From Burkholderiaceae bacterium (GTDB lineage: Bacteria; Pseudomonadota; Gammaproteobacteria; Burkholderiales; Burkholderiaceae_C), in assembly GCA_017992055.1 (NCBI GenBank), contig JAGOPK010000002.1, forward strand, positions 186,001-250,000: a stretch of DNA of 64,000 nt, given 5' to 3'. The translations under genes and the position numbers were made by a program. Positions within the stretch are counted from its first letter, which is position 1. Each line of letters starts with the position of its first letter. The notes beneath the pieces were generated by a model that had not been told where the DNA came from, did not search any database, and worked only from the letters and a program-made list of their open reading frames with translations. Below, piece by piece: positions 35,465-51,652 of this stretch.

Positions 35465-36139
35465 TCAGGCGGGGCGCACGCGTCCCGCCTCGATGTGCAG
35501 CTGGCGGTCGCAGCGCGCGGCAATGCCGCGGTCGTGCGTGACCAGCACCAGTGTCGTGCCCTGCTCGCGGTTCATCTCGAACATCAGCTGCATCACCGTC
35601 TCGCCGGTGGCATGGTCCAGGCTGCCGGTGGGCTCGTCGGCCAGCAGCACCGCCGGCTCGACCACGAAGGCGCGCGCCAGCGCCACGCGCTGCTGCTCGC
35701 CGCCCGACAGCGTGCGCGGATAGTGCCTGAGCCGCTGGCCCAGGCCCACGCGGCCGAGCATGGCCGCGGCACGCTCGCGCGCATCGTCGCGGCCCAGCAG
35801 CTCCAGCGGCAGCATCACGTTCTCCAGTGCGCTCAGGTGCGACAGCAGCTGGAAGCTCTGGAACACAAAGCCCAGCTGGCGCGCGCGCAGCGCGGCGCGC
35901 CGGTCTTCGTCGAGCGCGAAGATGTCGGTGCCGGCGATGCGCACGGTGCCGGTGCTGGGCCGGTCCAGGCCGGCGATGATGGCCAGCAGCGTGCTCTTGC
36001 CCGAGCCCGAGGCGCCGACGATGGCGGTGGACTGGCGCGCCGGGAAGGCGACATCGATGTCATGGAGAATGGTCAGCGTGCCGGTCGAATCGGCCACCGT
36101 GCGGGTGACGTGCTCGACCGTGATGATGGGATCGCTCAT
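35465..36139 (-). CDS. ABC transporter ATP-binding protein (YbbA/LolD type)
   Basis: A 224-residue ATPase of the MacB/LolD/YbbA group. Walker A is VGASGSGKSTLLA (42-53), Q-loop GFVFQSFQLLSHLSALENVMLP, signature LSGGEQQRVALARAFV, Walker B AVLLADEPTGSLD and H-loop LVLVTHDRG. YbbA in E. coli lies divergent from tesA exactly as here. It normally works with a permease YbbP, which is not adjacent in this window. Its start codon at 36139-36137 shares CATG with the start of the divergent esterase gene. Confidence 0.9.
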   Translation of the reverse strand: MSDPIITVEHVTRTVADSTGTLTILHDIDVAFPARQSTAIVGASGSGKSTLLAIIAGLDRPSTGTVRIAGTDIFALDEDRRAALRARQLGFVFQSFQLLSHLSALENVMLPLELLGRDDARERAAAMLGRVGLGQRLRHYPRTLSGGEQQRVALARAFVVEPAVLLADEPTGSLDHATGETVMQLMFEMNREQGTTLVLVTHDRGIAARCDRQLHIEAGRVRPA

Positions 36140-36806
36140 GGATGGCGTTGGGAATGGCGTGGGCTGGCAGCGCAGGAACTGGCTGCACTGTAGCGTGGTG
36201 CTGACCGCCGGCTGGGCCCTGGGGGCGCTGCAGGCGCAGGCCGCGGCGGCGCGCAAGCTGCTGGTGGTGGGCGACAGCCTGTCGGCCGAGTACGGCCTGG
36301 CCCGCGGCGCCGGCTGGGTGGCGCTGCTGGAAAAGCGGCTGGCGGCTGAGAAGACCGTCGCCGAGGTGATCAATGCCAGCATCAGCGGCGACACCACGGC
36401 CGGCGGCCGGGCGCGGTTGCCGGCGCTGCTGACCCAGCACAAGCCCAGCCACGTGATCATCGAGCTGGGTGGCAACGACGCGCTGCGCGGGCTGCCGCTG
36501 GCGCAGACCCGCGACAACCTGCAGGCCATGGCCCGGGCGGTCAAGGCCGCGGGCGCGCGCGTGATGCTGGTCGGCATGCAGGTGCCGCCCAACTACGGCG
36601 CGCGTTATGGCCAGGACTTCGCGGCGCTGTTTGCCGAGGTGGCCAAGGCCGAGGGCGCAGCCCTGGTGCCGTTTCTGCTGGCCGGCGTGGCCGACGGGCC
36701 GCAGGCCGAGCGCCTGTTCCAGCCCGACCGCATCCACCCCACGGCCGAGGCCCATCCGCGCATGCTGGACAACGTCTGGCGCGTGGCCCAGCCCTGGCTG
36801 CGCTGA
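36138..36806 (+). CDS. TesA-like arylesterase/lysophospholipase (SGNH hydrolase)
   Basis: A 222-residue exported SGNH hydrolase. The nucleophile is S47 in VVGDSLSAEYG (block I). The oxyanion residues are in NASISGDTTAGG and ELGGNDALRG, and the catalytic Asp-His pair in DRIHPTAEAHPRM. The signal peptide is RRNWLHCSVVLTAGWALGALQAQA. Enzymes of this type cleave esters, thioesters or lysophospholipids in the periplasm. The ATG at 36138 overlaps the ABC start codon; a GTG at 36159 would also give an intact signal peptide and is a real alternative. Divergent pairing with ybbA is conserved in proteobacteria. Confidence 0.9.
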   Translation: MDGVGNGVGWQRRNWLHCSVVLTAGWALGALQAQAAAARKLLVVGDSLSAEYGLARGAGWVALLEKRLAAEKTVAEVINASISGDTTAGGRARLPALLTQHKPSHVIIELGGNDALRGLPLAQTRDNLQAMARAVKAAGARVMLVGMQVPPNYGARYGQDFAALFAEVAKAEGAALVPFLLAGVADGPQAERLFQPDRIHPTAEAHPRMLDNVWRVAQPWLR

Positions 36807-36819
36807 GGCCGCTGCCGGC

Positions 36820-38334
36820 TCACTGCGTCAGGCGGGCATCGCGCGGTTCACGGGCCGGGCGCTCGCCGCGCTCAGGACGTTCGGGACGTTCGGGACGGTC
36901 CGGTCGTTCTGCCCTGTCAGGACGCTCCGGCCGTTCGGGCCGCACCACCGGCGGCGGCGCTGTCGGCGCCACCGGCGCCACCCCCCTTGGCGCGGCCGCG
37001 CCATCGGGGGCCGGCCGCTGCGGCAGGCGGGGCGTGGGCACGTCCGGCCGGCCGGCGTGATCGGGGTGGCGGTCACGGTCACGGTCACGGTCACGGTCAC
37101 GGTCCGACGGCCGCGTGTCACGCCGGGGCGGCTCGCGGTGCGGCGGCAGCACCACCACCGGCCGTGGCGCCGGCTGCACCACCACGATGGGCGGGCGCAC
37201 GATCACCGGTGGCGGCGGGCGGCGACCACCGCCTCCGATGGTGATGCCGATGCTGACGCCCGAGCCGCCCGGGCCGACCCAGCCGCTGAGCACCGGTGCA
37301 AACACCGGCCGCTGGCCGCGCGGCCCCGGCGCCCAGCACCAGCGGCCGTTGAACATCAGCCAGCGGCCATAGTGGAACGGCGCAAAGCCCCAGGGCGCGA
37401 CGTCGATCCAGGTCCAGCCCCAGGGCGAGACCCAGGCCCAGCGGCCCTGGCGGTAAGGCGCCCAGTCGGCCGGCTGCTCGCGCGGCACCCACAGGCCGCC
37501 ATGCTCGGGATGGTCGTGCCAGTCGCCGTAGCGGTCCAGCTCCTGCCAGCCGGTCATGTCGGGCGAGACATAGCGCGCGGCCTGCGGCGCCTCGTCATTG
37601 CGCTCGTCCTGGCTGACCCAGGCGGCGAAGGCGTCGCGCTCCACGGCCTGCCAGCTGAAGTGCGTGCTGCCGCCGTCGCGCGGCTGCCAGAAGTCGGCGC
37701 GCCGGCCCGACGGGATCAGCAGCGTGCTGTCGGCGCCGTCGAAGCTCAGCTCGCCGCGCCAGGCCGTGGCCTGGGTGGCGCCACGCTCGCGGTCGATGCG
37801 GTAGTGGCCCACGCGCTGCGGCCAGAAGCGGCCCTCGTCGGTGCGCAGTTCAAGCTCGCGCGCCTGCTCGCCGTCCAGCACGCGCAGCGCCAGGCTGCCG
37901 CGGCGCAGGCGGAAGGCCATCTGGCCACGGTCCAGGCGCTCGATGCTCAGCTCGCTGTCGCCGTCCAGGCGCAGCGTCACCGCCGCCACGCGCAGCGTGG
38001 CGCGGGCGCCGGCGGCCGTGCGCAGCCGGTCGCCGGCGCCCAGCGGCCAGTTCTGCAGGCGCTCGTTCTGGCTGTCCAGCCAGCGTTCCTGGGCATTGAC
38101 CGGGCCGCCGTCGGCGGCTGCTCCGGGCGGCTGCCGATCCAGCAGCCAGACGCGGCCCTGCACATCGGCAATGCGGCCCACGCGCGCCGGCAGGGCCACC
38201 GAAGGCGAGCCGCCGTCCTGGGGTTCGCTGCTGGCATCGGCCGGAGTTGGCGATGCCGGCTGGGTGGCTTGGGCATGGGCGCCCAGGGCCATGGCGCTGA
38301 GCGCCAGCACAGCCAGGGATCTGAACAAGTGCAT
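36820..38334 (-). CDS. FecR/DUF6600-type exported protein with repetitive Pro-Arg tail
   Basis: A 504-residue protein with a signal peptide (MHLFRSLAVLALSAMALGAHA). Residues about 50-190 read like a FecR-type sensory domain: VGRIADVQGRVWLLD, NWPLGAGDRLRTAAGARATLRV, GSLALRVLDGEQ. The central Trp-rich part (YVSPDMTGWQELDRYGDWHDHPEHGGLWVP, WAPYRQGRWAWVSPWGWTWID) is the DUF6600 type often seen in betaproteobacterial envelope proteins. The last 150 residues are low complexity: proline stretches, an Arg-Asp dipeptide run and RPE/RPD triplets, coded by hexamer and nonamer DNA repeats. No FecI or FecA neighbour is present. The function is unknown. Convergent with the esterase gene. Confidence 0.8.
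   Translation of the reverse strand: MHLFRSLAVLALSAMALGAHAQATQPASPTPADASSEPQDGGSPSVALPARVGRIADVQGRVWLLDRQPPGAAADGGPVNAQERWLDSQNERLQNWPLGAGDRLRTAAGARATLRVAAVTLRLDGDSELSIERLDRGQMAFRLRRGSLALRVLDGEQARELELRTDEGRFWPQRVGHYRIDRERGATQATAWRGELSFDGADSTLLIPSGRRADFWQPRDGGSTHFSWQAVERDAFAAWVSQDERNDEAPQAARYVSPDMTGWQELDRYGDWHDHPEHGGLWVPREQPADWAPYRQGRWAWVSPWGWTWIDVAPWGFAPFHYGRWLMFNGRWCWAPGPRGQRPVFAPVLSGWVGPGGSGVSIGITIGGGGRRPPPPVIVRPPIVVVQPAPRPVVVLPPHREPPRRDTRPSDRDRDRDRDRDRHPDHAGRPDVPTPRLPQRPAPDGAAAPRGVAPVAPTAPPPVVRPERPERPDRAERPDRPERPERPERGERPAREPRDARLTQ
36874..36945. repeat. Imperfect nonamer repeats in the DUF6600-type gene
   Basis: Degenerate tandem copies of a nine-base unit (GGACGTTCG and variants such as GGACGGTCC and GGACGCTCC) encode repeated Arg-Pro-Glu/Asp triplets near the C-terminus. 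The unit length is a multiple of three, so copy-number change keeps the frame. Confidence 0.6.
37071..37104. repeat. Hexamer microsatellite GGTCAC in the DUF6600-type gene
   Basis: Five perfect copies of GGTCAC plus GGTC encode an alternating Asp-Arg run on the minus strand. The perfection of the copies suggests recent or ongoing slippage; changes would add or remove Asp-Arg pairs without shifting the frame. Confidence 0.85.
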
Positions 38335-38448
38335 CACGGGCTTTCCACCGCCCGGGCGCGGGCGGCCGTCCCGTTTCAACGCCGCCGACGGGCCCGCCGC
38401 TGACCCGCAGCCAGCCGGCCTGCGGTAAAGAAGCATTGCCGGGCCGGA

Positions 38449-38994
38449 TCAGTCGTCGTCGCCGGCGGCTGCGTCCAGTTCGGGAAACAGCACGCTGGTG
38501 AAGCCCAGCTGGCGCAGATCGTCCATGCGCGTGGGGTACAGCCGGCCGATCAGGTGGTCGCACTCGTGCTGCACCACGCGGGCGTGGAAGCCCTCGGCGA
38601 TGCGGTCGATGGGCCGGCCCCGCAGGTCCACGCCGGTGTAGCGGATGCGCGCATGGCGCGGCACCAGGCCACGCAGGCCGGGCACCGACAGGCAGCCCTC
38701 CCAGCCCCGCTCCATGACCTCGTCCAGCGGCGTGATGACCGGGTTCAGCAGCACCGTGCGCGGCACCGGCGGGGCCTCGGGATAGCGCGGATTGGGCTGG
38801 TCGGTGCCAAAGATCACCAGCTGCAGGTCCACGCCGATCTGCGGCGCGGCCAGGCCGGCGCCGTTGGCCGCGGCCATGGTGTCGTGCATGTCGGCCACCA
38901 GGGCCTGCAGTTCGGGCGTGCCGAACTCGGTCACCGGCTGGGCCACACGCAGCAGGCGGGCATCGCCCATCTTCAGGATTTCTCGAACGGCCAT
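38449..38994 (-). CDS. def: Peptide deformylase
   Basis: A 181-residue metalloenzyme that removes the formyl group from nascent N-termini. The three family motifs are present: [10 protein letters not shown] (46-54), EGCLSVPG (99-106) with metal ligand C101, and QHECDHLIG with ligands H143/H147 and catalytic E144. I chose ATG 38994 ([11 protein letters not shown]), preceded by GGAGAG; an upstream ATG would add 12 residues not usual in the family. It is not next to fmt, so this may be the second def copy common in Burkholderiales (inference). It follows the ArsB-type transporter by 20 bases. Confidence 0.94.
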   Translation of the reverse strand: MAVREILKMGDARLLRVAQPVTEFGTPELQALVADMHDTMAAANGAGLAAPQIGVDLQLVIFGTDQPNPRYPEAPPVPRTVLLNPVITPLDEVMERGWEGCLSVPGLRGLVPRHARIRYTGVDLRGRPIDRIAEGFHARVVQHECDHLIGRLYPTRMDDLRQLGFTSVLFPELDAAAGDDD

Positions 38995-39014
38995 ACAAGC
39001 TCTCCAGAAAAGTT

Positions 39015-46254
<7,240 letters not shown>

Positions 46255-46255
<1 letters not shown>

Positions 46256-49200
46256 CAGCGTTCCACCATGTTGACCGCGGCTTCCATGTCCACCGCGACG
46301 ATGCGCGACACGCCCTGCTCCTGCATGGTCACGCCGATCAGCTGCTCGGCCATTTCCATGGCGATCTTGTTGTGGCTGATGAACAGGAACTGCGTGCCCT
46401 TGTGGCTCATCTCGGCCACCAGGCGCGAATAGCGTTCGGTGTTGGCGTCGTCCAGCGGCGCATCCACCTCGTCGAGCAGGCAGAACGGCGCCGGGTTGAG
46501 CAGGAAGATCGCAAACACCAGGGCGATGGCGGTCAGCGCCTTCTCGCCGCCCGACAGCAGGTGGATGGTCGAGTTCTTCTTGCCCGGCGGCTGGGCCATC
46601 ACCTGCACGCCGGCGTCGAGGATCTCGTCGCCGGTCATCTGCAGCCGCGCATTGCCGCCACCGAACAGGCTGGGGAACATGCGGCCGAACTGCTCGTTGA
46701 CCTGGTTGAAGGTCTTGCCCAGCAGGTCGCGCGTCTCCAGGTCGATCTTGTGGATCGCATCCTCCAGCGTGCCGATGGCGTCCAGCAGGTCGGCGTTCTG
46801 CGCGTCGAGGAAGGTCTTGCGCTCGCGTGCGCTGCTCAGCTCGTCGAGCGCCGCCAGGTTGACCGCGCCCAGCGCCGCGATCTCCTTGTTGATGCGGTCG
46901 ATCTCGCCCTGCAGGCCCCAGAGCTTGATGTTCTCGTCGGCGATGCGCTGGCCCAGCGCGGCCAGGTCGACGTTGGCGGCCTGCAGCTGCTCCAGGTATT
47001 GCGCGCCACCCAGCTGGGCTGCCTGGGCTTCCAGCTGCAGCTTGGTGATGTCGTCGCGCAGCGGCTGCAGGCCACGCTCCAGCACCAGGCGCTGCTCGTC
47101 GGCGCTGCGCAGCTGGGCCGACAGCTCGTCGTAGGCCGAGCGCACCGCGGCCAGCGCCTGCTCGCGCTGCAGCTTCAGCGCCAGCGCTTCCTGCAGGCCG
47201 GCCTGGGCGGCGGCATCGTTCAGCGTCTCCAGCTCCAGCTCCAGCTGCTGGCCGGCCTGGGCATTGCCGGCCACCTGCTGGGCCGCCGTCTCGATCATGC
47301 GCTGCAGCTCGCCGCGGCGCGCGCCCAGGGCACGGGCCTGGTACTGCGATTCCTGGGCCTGGCGCTCCAGCGCGCGCAGCTGCTCGCGCGCATCGGCCAG
47401 GCGGCGCTCGGCGGTGATCACCGCCTCGTCCAGCTCGGCATGGCGCTCCTGGGTGGTGGCCAGCTGCTGGTCCAACTCCTCGAAGCGCGCCTCGCCCAGC
47501 GCGCGGCGCTCCTGCAGCTGCTCGTCCTGGGCCTCGATCTCGGCCAGTTCTTCGTCGAGCTGGCCGCGCCGCTGCTGCGTGGCCTCGGCCTGCTGGGCCA
47601 GGCGCAGCAGCTCCACCTGCAGCTGGTGGGCGCGGGTCTGGGTCTCGCCGGCTTCGCGGCGCGCGGCCACCAGGCGCTGCTGCACATCGGCATAGGCCGC
47701 GTCCAGCTTGACCAGGGCCGCCCTCGCCTCATCGGCCACCAGCACCTGGGCGCGGCTGGCGCGGTCCAGCTGCTCGATCTCCTGGGCCCGGGCCAGCATG
47801 CCGGCCTGTTCGGAATCGGGCGCGTAGAAGGCCACGGCAAACTGGCTCACCGCATGGCCGGCGGCGGTCATGATGACCTCGCCATGGGTCAGCTGGCCAC
47901 GCTGGGCCAGGGCGTCGTCGAGGCTGGCGGCGGTGTAGACGCCTTCCAGCCAGTCGTTCAGCAAGGCCTTGAGGCCGCCGTCATCGGCGCCCAGCCGCAG
48001 CAGATCGGACAGCCGCGGCAGCGTGCGGTGCGTGTTCTCGATCGCGCCCGAGGGCGCGGTGTAGAAGGCCAGCCGCGCCGGCGGTGCATCGGCGGCGAAG
48101 GCGCGCACGGTCTCGATGCGGCCCACGGCCAGCGCATTGAGGCGCTCGCGCAGCGCGGATTCGAGCGCCGTCTCCCAGCCCGGCTCGATGTGGATGCGTG
48201 TCCACAGCCCGGCCAGGCCGTCCAGGCCGTGCTTGGCCAGCCAGGGCTTCAACTTGCCCTCGGTCTGCACCTTGTCCTGCAGCGCACGCAGCGCGGCCAG
48301 GCGCGCCGCGGTGTCGGCCAGCAGGCGCGACTCGTCGTTGCTGCGCTGCTGCTGGACGCGGCGCTGCTCGTCGAGTGCCGGCGCCTGCTCCTGCAGCTCG
48401 TGCAGCCGGGCCTCGGCCAGCTCGCGCGCCTCGTCGGCGGCGGCGCTTTGCGTGCGCAGCTCGTCCAGCCGCTGCTGATCGGGCGCGGCCAGGCCACGCC
48501 GCTCGCCCTGCAGGCGCTCGCGGCGCTGGCGCAGCGCCTTGGCCTGCTCGTCCACATGCCGGCTCTCGGTGGCCAGCACCTGGATCTGCTGCTGCACCTG
48601 GGCCACCTTGGCGCGCTGCTCGTTGGCGCGGGCCTGGGCGGCACGCACCGCATCCTCCTGGTCGGGCAGGCGCAGCGACTGTTCCTCGGCCTGGGCCGCC
48701 AGCACTTCGGCCTGCTCGTCGGCGGCGGCGATCTGCTCGGCGATGCTCTCCTGCTCGGCCTCGGCCTCGGCGCGGCGCGTGCCCCACTGGTCGTTCTGCG
48801 CGCGCAACTCGGCGATGCGCTGCTGCAGCCGGTTGCGGCCCTCGACCACATAGCGGATGCGCTCCTCCAGCCGGCTGACCTCCAGCGCCGCCTGGGCCAG
48901 GTCGCCCTGGGCCAGGTGCAGCTGGTCGCCGGCGGCATAGTGCGACTGGCGCACCTGCTCCAGCTGGGCCTCGACATGGCGCAGCTCGGCCAGGCGCGCC
49001 TCCAGCGCATTGCTGGCCTCGGCCGAGGCCTTGGCCACGCGCTGCTCCTCGGTGGCGGCGTCGCGGTGGCGCAGGAACCACAGCTGGTGCAGCTTGGCCG
49101 TGCCGGCCTCCTGCAGCGCGTGGTAGCGGCCCGCCACCTCGGCCTGCTTCTCCAGCTTCTCGAGGTTGGCGTTCAGCTCGCGCAGGATGTCCTCGACCCG

Positions 49201-49776
49201 CGTCAGGTTCTCGCGCGTATCGCGCAGCCGGTGCTCGGTCTCGCGGCGGCGCTCCTTGTACTTGCTGACGCCGGCCGCCTCCTCGAGGAACATGCGCAGT
49301 TCCTCGGGCCGGCTTTCGATGATGCGGCTGATCGTGCCCTGGCCGATGATGGCGTAGGCGCGTGGCCCCAGGCCGGTGCCCAGGAACACGTCCTGCACAT
49401 CGCGGCGGCGCACCGGCTGGTTGTTGATGTAGTAGCTGCTGCTGCCGTCGCGCGTGAGCACGCGCTTGACGGCGATCTCGGCAAACTGGTTCCACTGGCC
49501 GCCGGCGCGCGCGTCCTCGTTGCTGAACACCAGCTCCACGCTGGCGCGGCTGGCCGGCTTGCGCTGGCCCGAGCCGTTGAAGATCACGTCCTGCATGGAC
49601 TCGCCGCGCAGCTCGCTGGCCTTGCTCTCGCCCAGCACCCAGCGCACCGCGTCCATGATGTTGGACTTGCCGCAGCCATTGGGGCCGACCACGCCGACGC
49701 GCTGGCCGGGCAGCTGGAAGGTGGTGGGTTCGGCGAAGGACTTGAAGCCCGAGAGCTTGATCTGGTTCAGGCGCAT
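46255..49776 (-). CDS. smc: Chromosome partition protein SMC
   Basis: A 1173-residue SMC ATPase that organises and segregates the chromosome with ScpA/ScpB. The N-terminus is [18 protein letters not shown] with Walker [10 protein letters not shown] (31-39). Two long coiled coils (rich in Glu, Gln, Ala, Arg) flank a hinge near residues 500-620 ([20 protein letters not shown], then [19 protein letters not shown]). The ABC signature [20 protein letters not shown] and Walker [16 protein letters not shown] are near the end. Length and start match the family. Upstream is a 155-base divergent gap with queF. Confidence 0.97.
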
Positions 49777-49931
49777 GCGCGTCGGGTCTGCATCCCGGGG
49801 TCGGCCGCTTCAATCGACCAACGCAAGTTCTTGATTCGTATGGATTTATTGCCAGTCCACAAAGGACTGATCGGGGCCGGATGATAGCATCGCAGGCTTT
49901 GCAGACCGCCGGCAGCCGCCGGCTTCGCACC
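49777..49931. other. Divergent intergenic region smc/queF
   Basis: This 155-base gap holds a short inverted repeat AGTCC-ACAAA-GGACT (49854-49868) and an AT-richer core (49828-49865). A TAGCAT box at 49885 could serve queF. I found no preQ1 riboswitch-like pattern and no convincing -35 elements. Confidence 0.35.
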
Positions 49932-50432
49932 ATGGCCAAGAAGCTGCCCAAGACCGCTGCCGCACCGACCGCCACACCCACCGTGGCCAATCAGCGCCCG
50001 CTGCCGCCCAATCCGCCGTCGGCGCCCAGCAAGGAGCTGCACACCTTCGACAACCCGGCGCCCGACCGCGACTACCTGATCCAGTTCCAGGTGCCCGAGT
50101 TCACCTGCCACTGCCCGCTGACCGGCCAGCCCGACTTTGCGCACTTCACCATCGACATGATCGCGGACAAGCTCTGCGTCGAGCTGAAGAGCCTGAAGAT
50201 GTACTTCTGGAGCTACCGCCACGAGGGTGCGTTCCACGAGAAGGTCACCAACACCATCCTCGACGACATCGTCAAGGCGACCCAGCCGCGCTTCATCCGC
50301 ATCACCGCCAAGTGGTATGTGCGCGGCGGCATCTACACCAATGTGGTGGCCGAGCACCGCCAGAAGGGCTGGAAGCCGGCGCCGGCGGTGGACCTGCCGG
50401 CCCTGCCCATGGAGCGCGGGCTGCTGGGTTGA
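49932..50432 (+). CDS. queF: NADPH-dependent 7-cyano-7-deazaguanine reductase QueF
   Basis: A 166-residue unimodular QueF that reduces preQ0 to preQ1 on the way to queuosine in tRNA. The catalytic cysteine is C61 in [13 protein letters not shown], and the QueF motif is [22 protein letters not shown] with E84. The N-terminal 35 residues are a basic, proline-rich lead absent from many homologues; ATG 49932 is the first plausible start. The stop TGA overlaps a TTG start of the following MFS gene (TTGA). No other queuosine genes are in the window. Confidence 0.95.
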   Translation: MAKKLPKTAAAPTATPTVANQRPLPPNPPSAPSKELHTFDNPAPDRDYLIQFQVPEFTCHCPLTGQPDFAHFTIDMIADKLCVELKSLKMYFWSYRHEGAFHEKVTNTILDDIVKATQPRFIRITAKWYVRGGIYTNVVAEHRQKGWKPAPAVDLPALPMERGLLG

Positions 50433-51652
50433 ATCCCACGCAGGGACCGACCGGGCCGACCCACTGGCCGGCGGTGCTGGCCGCCACGCTGGCCGGCGTG
50501 GCGATTGCCGTCAACGTCGGCAAGGTGCCGCTGGCGATTGCCGGGCTGCGCGGCGAGCTGGGCCTGAGCCTGGTGCAGGCCGGCTGGGTGTCGTCGCTGC
50601 TGACCACGCTGGCCGTGCTGGTGGCCCTGGCCGCCGGCCTGGCCGTGGGCCGGCTGGGCGCGCTGCGCATGGTGGTCGGCGGCCTCGCGGCCAGCGCGCT
50701 GGGCTCGGCGCTGGCGCTGGCGGCCGACGGCTTTGCCACCCTGGTGGCCACGCGGCTGCTGGAAAGCGCCGGCTTCCTGGCCGTGGCGGTGGCCGCGCCC
50801 TCGCTGATCAGCGCTGCCGCGGCGCCGACCGATCGGCGCTTTGCGCTGGGCATCTGGTCGGCCTATCTGCCGGCCGGCGCCGGCCTGGCGATGGCGCTGT
50901 CGCCACTGCTGCTGCCGGCCGCCGGCTGGCGCGGCCTGTGGCTGCTGGCCGCGGCCCTGCTGCTGGCCGCCGCAGCCGGCGTGCTGGCGCAGCGGCGGCA
51001 CTTTGCCGCAGCCGCACCCAGCGGCCATGCCCTGCCCTGGGCCGGCGCGCTGACCGTGCTGCGCCAGCCCCTGCCCTGGCTGTACGGCCTGGCCTTCGGC
51101 CTGTGGGCGCTGCAGCACTATGCGCTGATCGTCTGGATGCCCAGCTTTCTGCGCGAGCAGCGTGGCCTGGACGCCGCCGCCGCGGCCTGGCTGACCTGCC
51201 TGATGCTGCTGGCCTGCGTGCCCGGCAACCTGCTGGGTGGCGCCCTGGTGCAGCGTGGCCTGTCGCGCGGCCGGCTGATCGCGATCTCGCAGCTGGCCAC
51301 CGGCCTGCTGGGCCTGGGCTGCGCCAGCGAGGCCCTGCCCGATGGCGCACGCTATGCCTGCAGCGTGGCGCTGTCCTTCATCGGCGGCGTGGTGCCGGCG
51401 GCAGCGCTGTCGGCATCGGCCGTGCTGGCGCGCAGTGCGCAGCAGATCGGCGCCGTGCAGGGCGCGGTGATGCAGTGCTCGCAGCTGGGCCAGTTCATCG
51501 GCACGCCGCTGATCGCGGCAGTGGTGGCGGCCAGCGGCCAGTGGTCGTCGGCCCGCTGGGTGACCGCCGGCGCGGCGGCGCTGGCCGTGGCGCTGGGGTT
51601 GTGGGCCGAACGCGCTGAACGCTCTGCGCGGGCCGGGCAGCGCCGGCTATAG
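50429..51652 (+). CDS. MFS transporter (CynX/NimT-like)
   Basis: A 407-residue major facilitator with about 12 hydrophobic segments. The first helix ([25 protein letters not shown]) is followed by [37 protein letters not shown], the conserved loop 2-3 region, then [19 protein letters not shown]. The style is close to the cyanate/nitroimidazole permease family. The likely start is TTG 50429, overlapping the queF stop by four bases; no ATG is available near the first helix. The 3' end overlaps the convergent phospholipase D gene by six bases. Substrate unknown. Confidence 0.82.
   Translation: MNPTQGPTGPTHWPAVLAATLAGVAIAVNVGKVPLAIAGLRGELGLSLVQAGWVSSLLTTLAVLVALAAGLAVGRLGALRMVVGGLAASALGSALALAADGFATLVATRLLESAGFLAVAVAAPSLISAAAAPTDRRFALGIWSAYLPAGAGLAMALSPLLLPAAGWRGLWLLAAALLLAAAAGVLAQRRHFAAAAPSGHALPWAGALTVLRQPLPWLYGLAFGLWALQHYALIVWMPSFLREQRGLDAAAAAWLTCLMLLACVPGNLLGGALVQRGLSRGRLIAISQLATGLLGLGCASEALPDGARYACSVALSFIGGVVPAAALSASAVLARSAQQIGAVQGAVMQCSQLGQFIGTPLIAAVVAASGQWSSARWVTAGAAALAVALGLWAERAERSARAGQRRL

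Noticed and set aside
49777-49931. preQ1 riboswitch upstream of queF
   Set aside because: No C-rich loop/A-rich tail pseudoknot pattern of the small preQ1 aptamers could be found.
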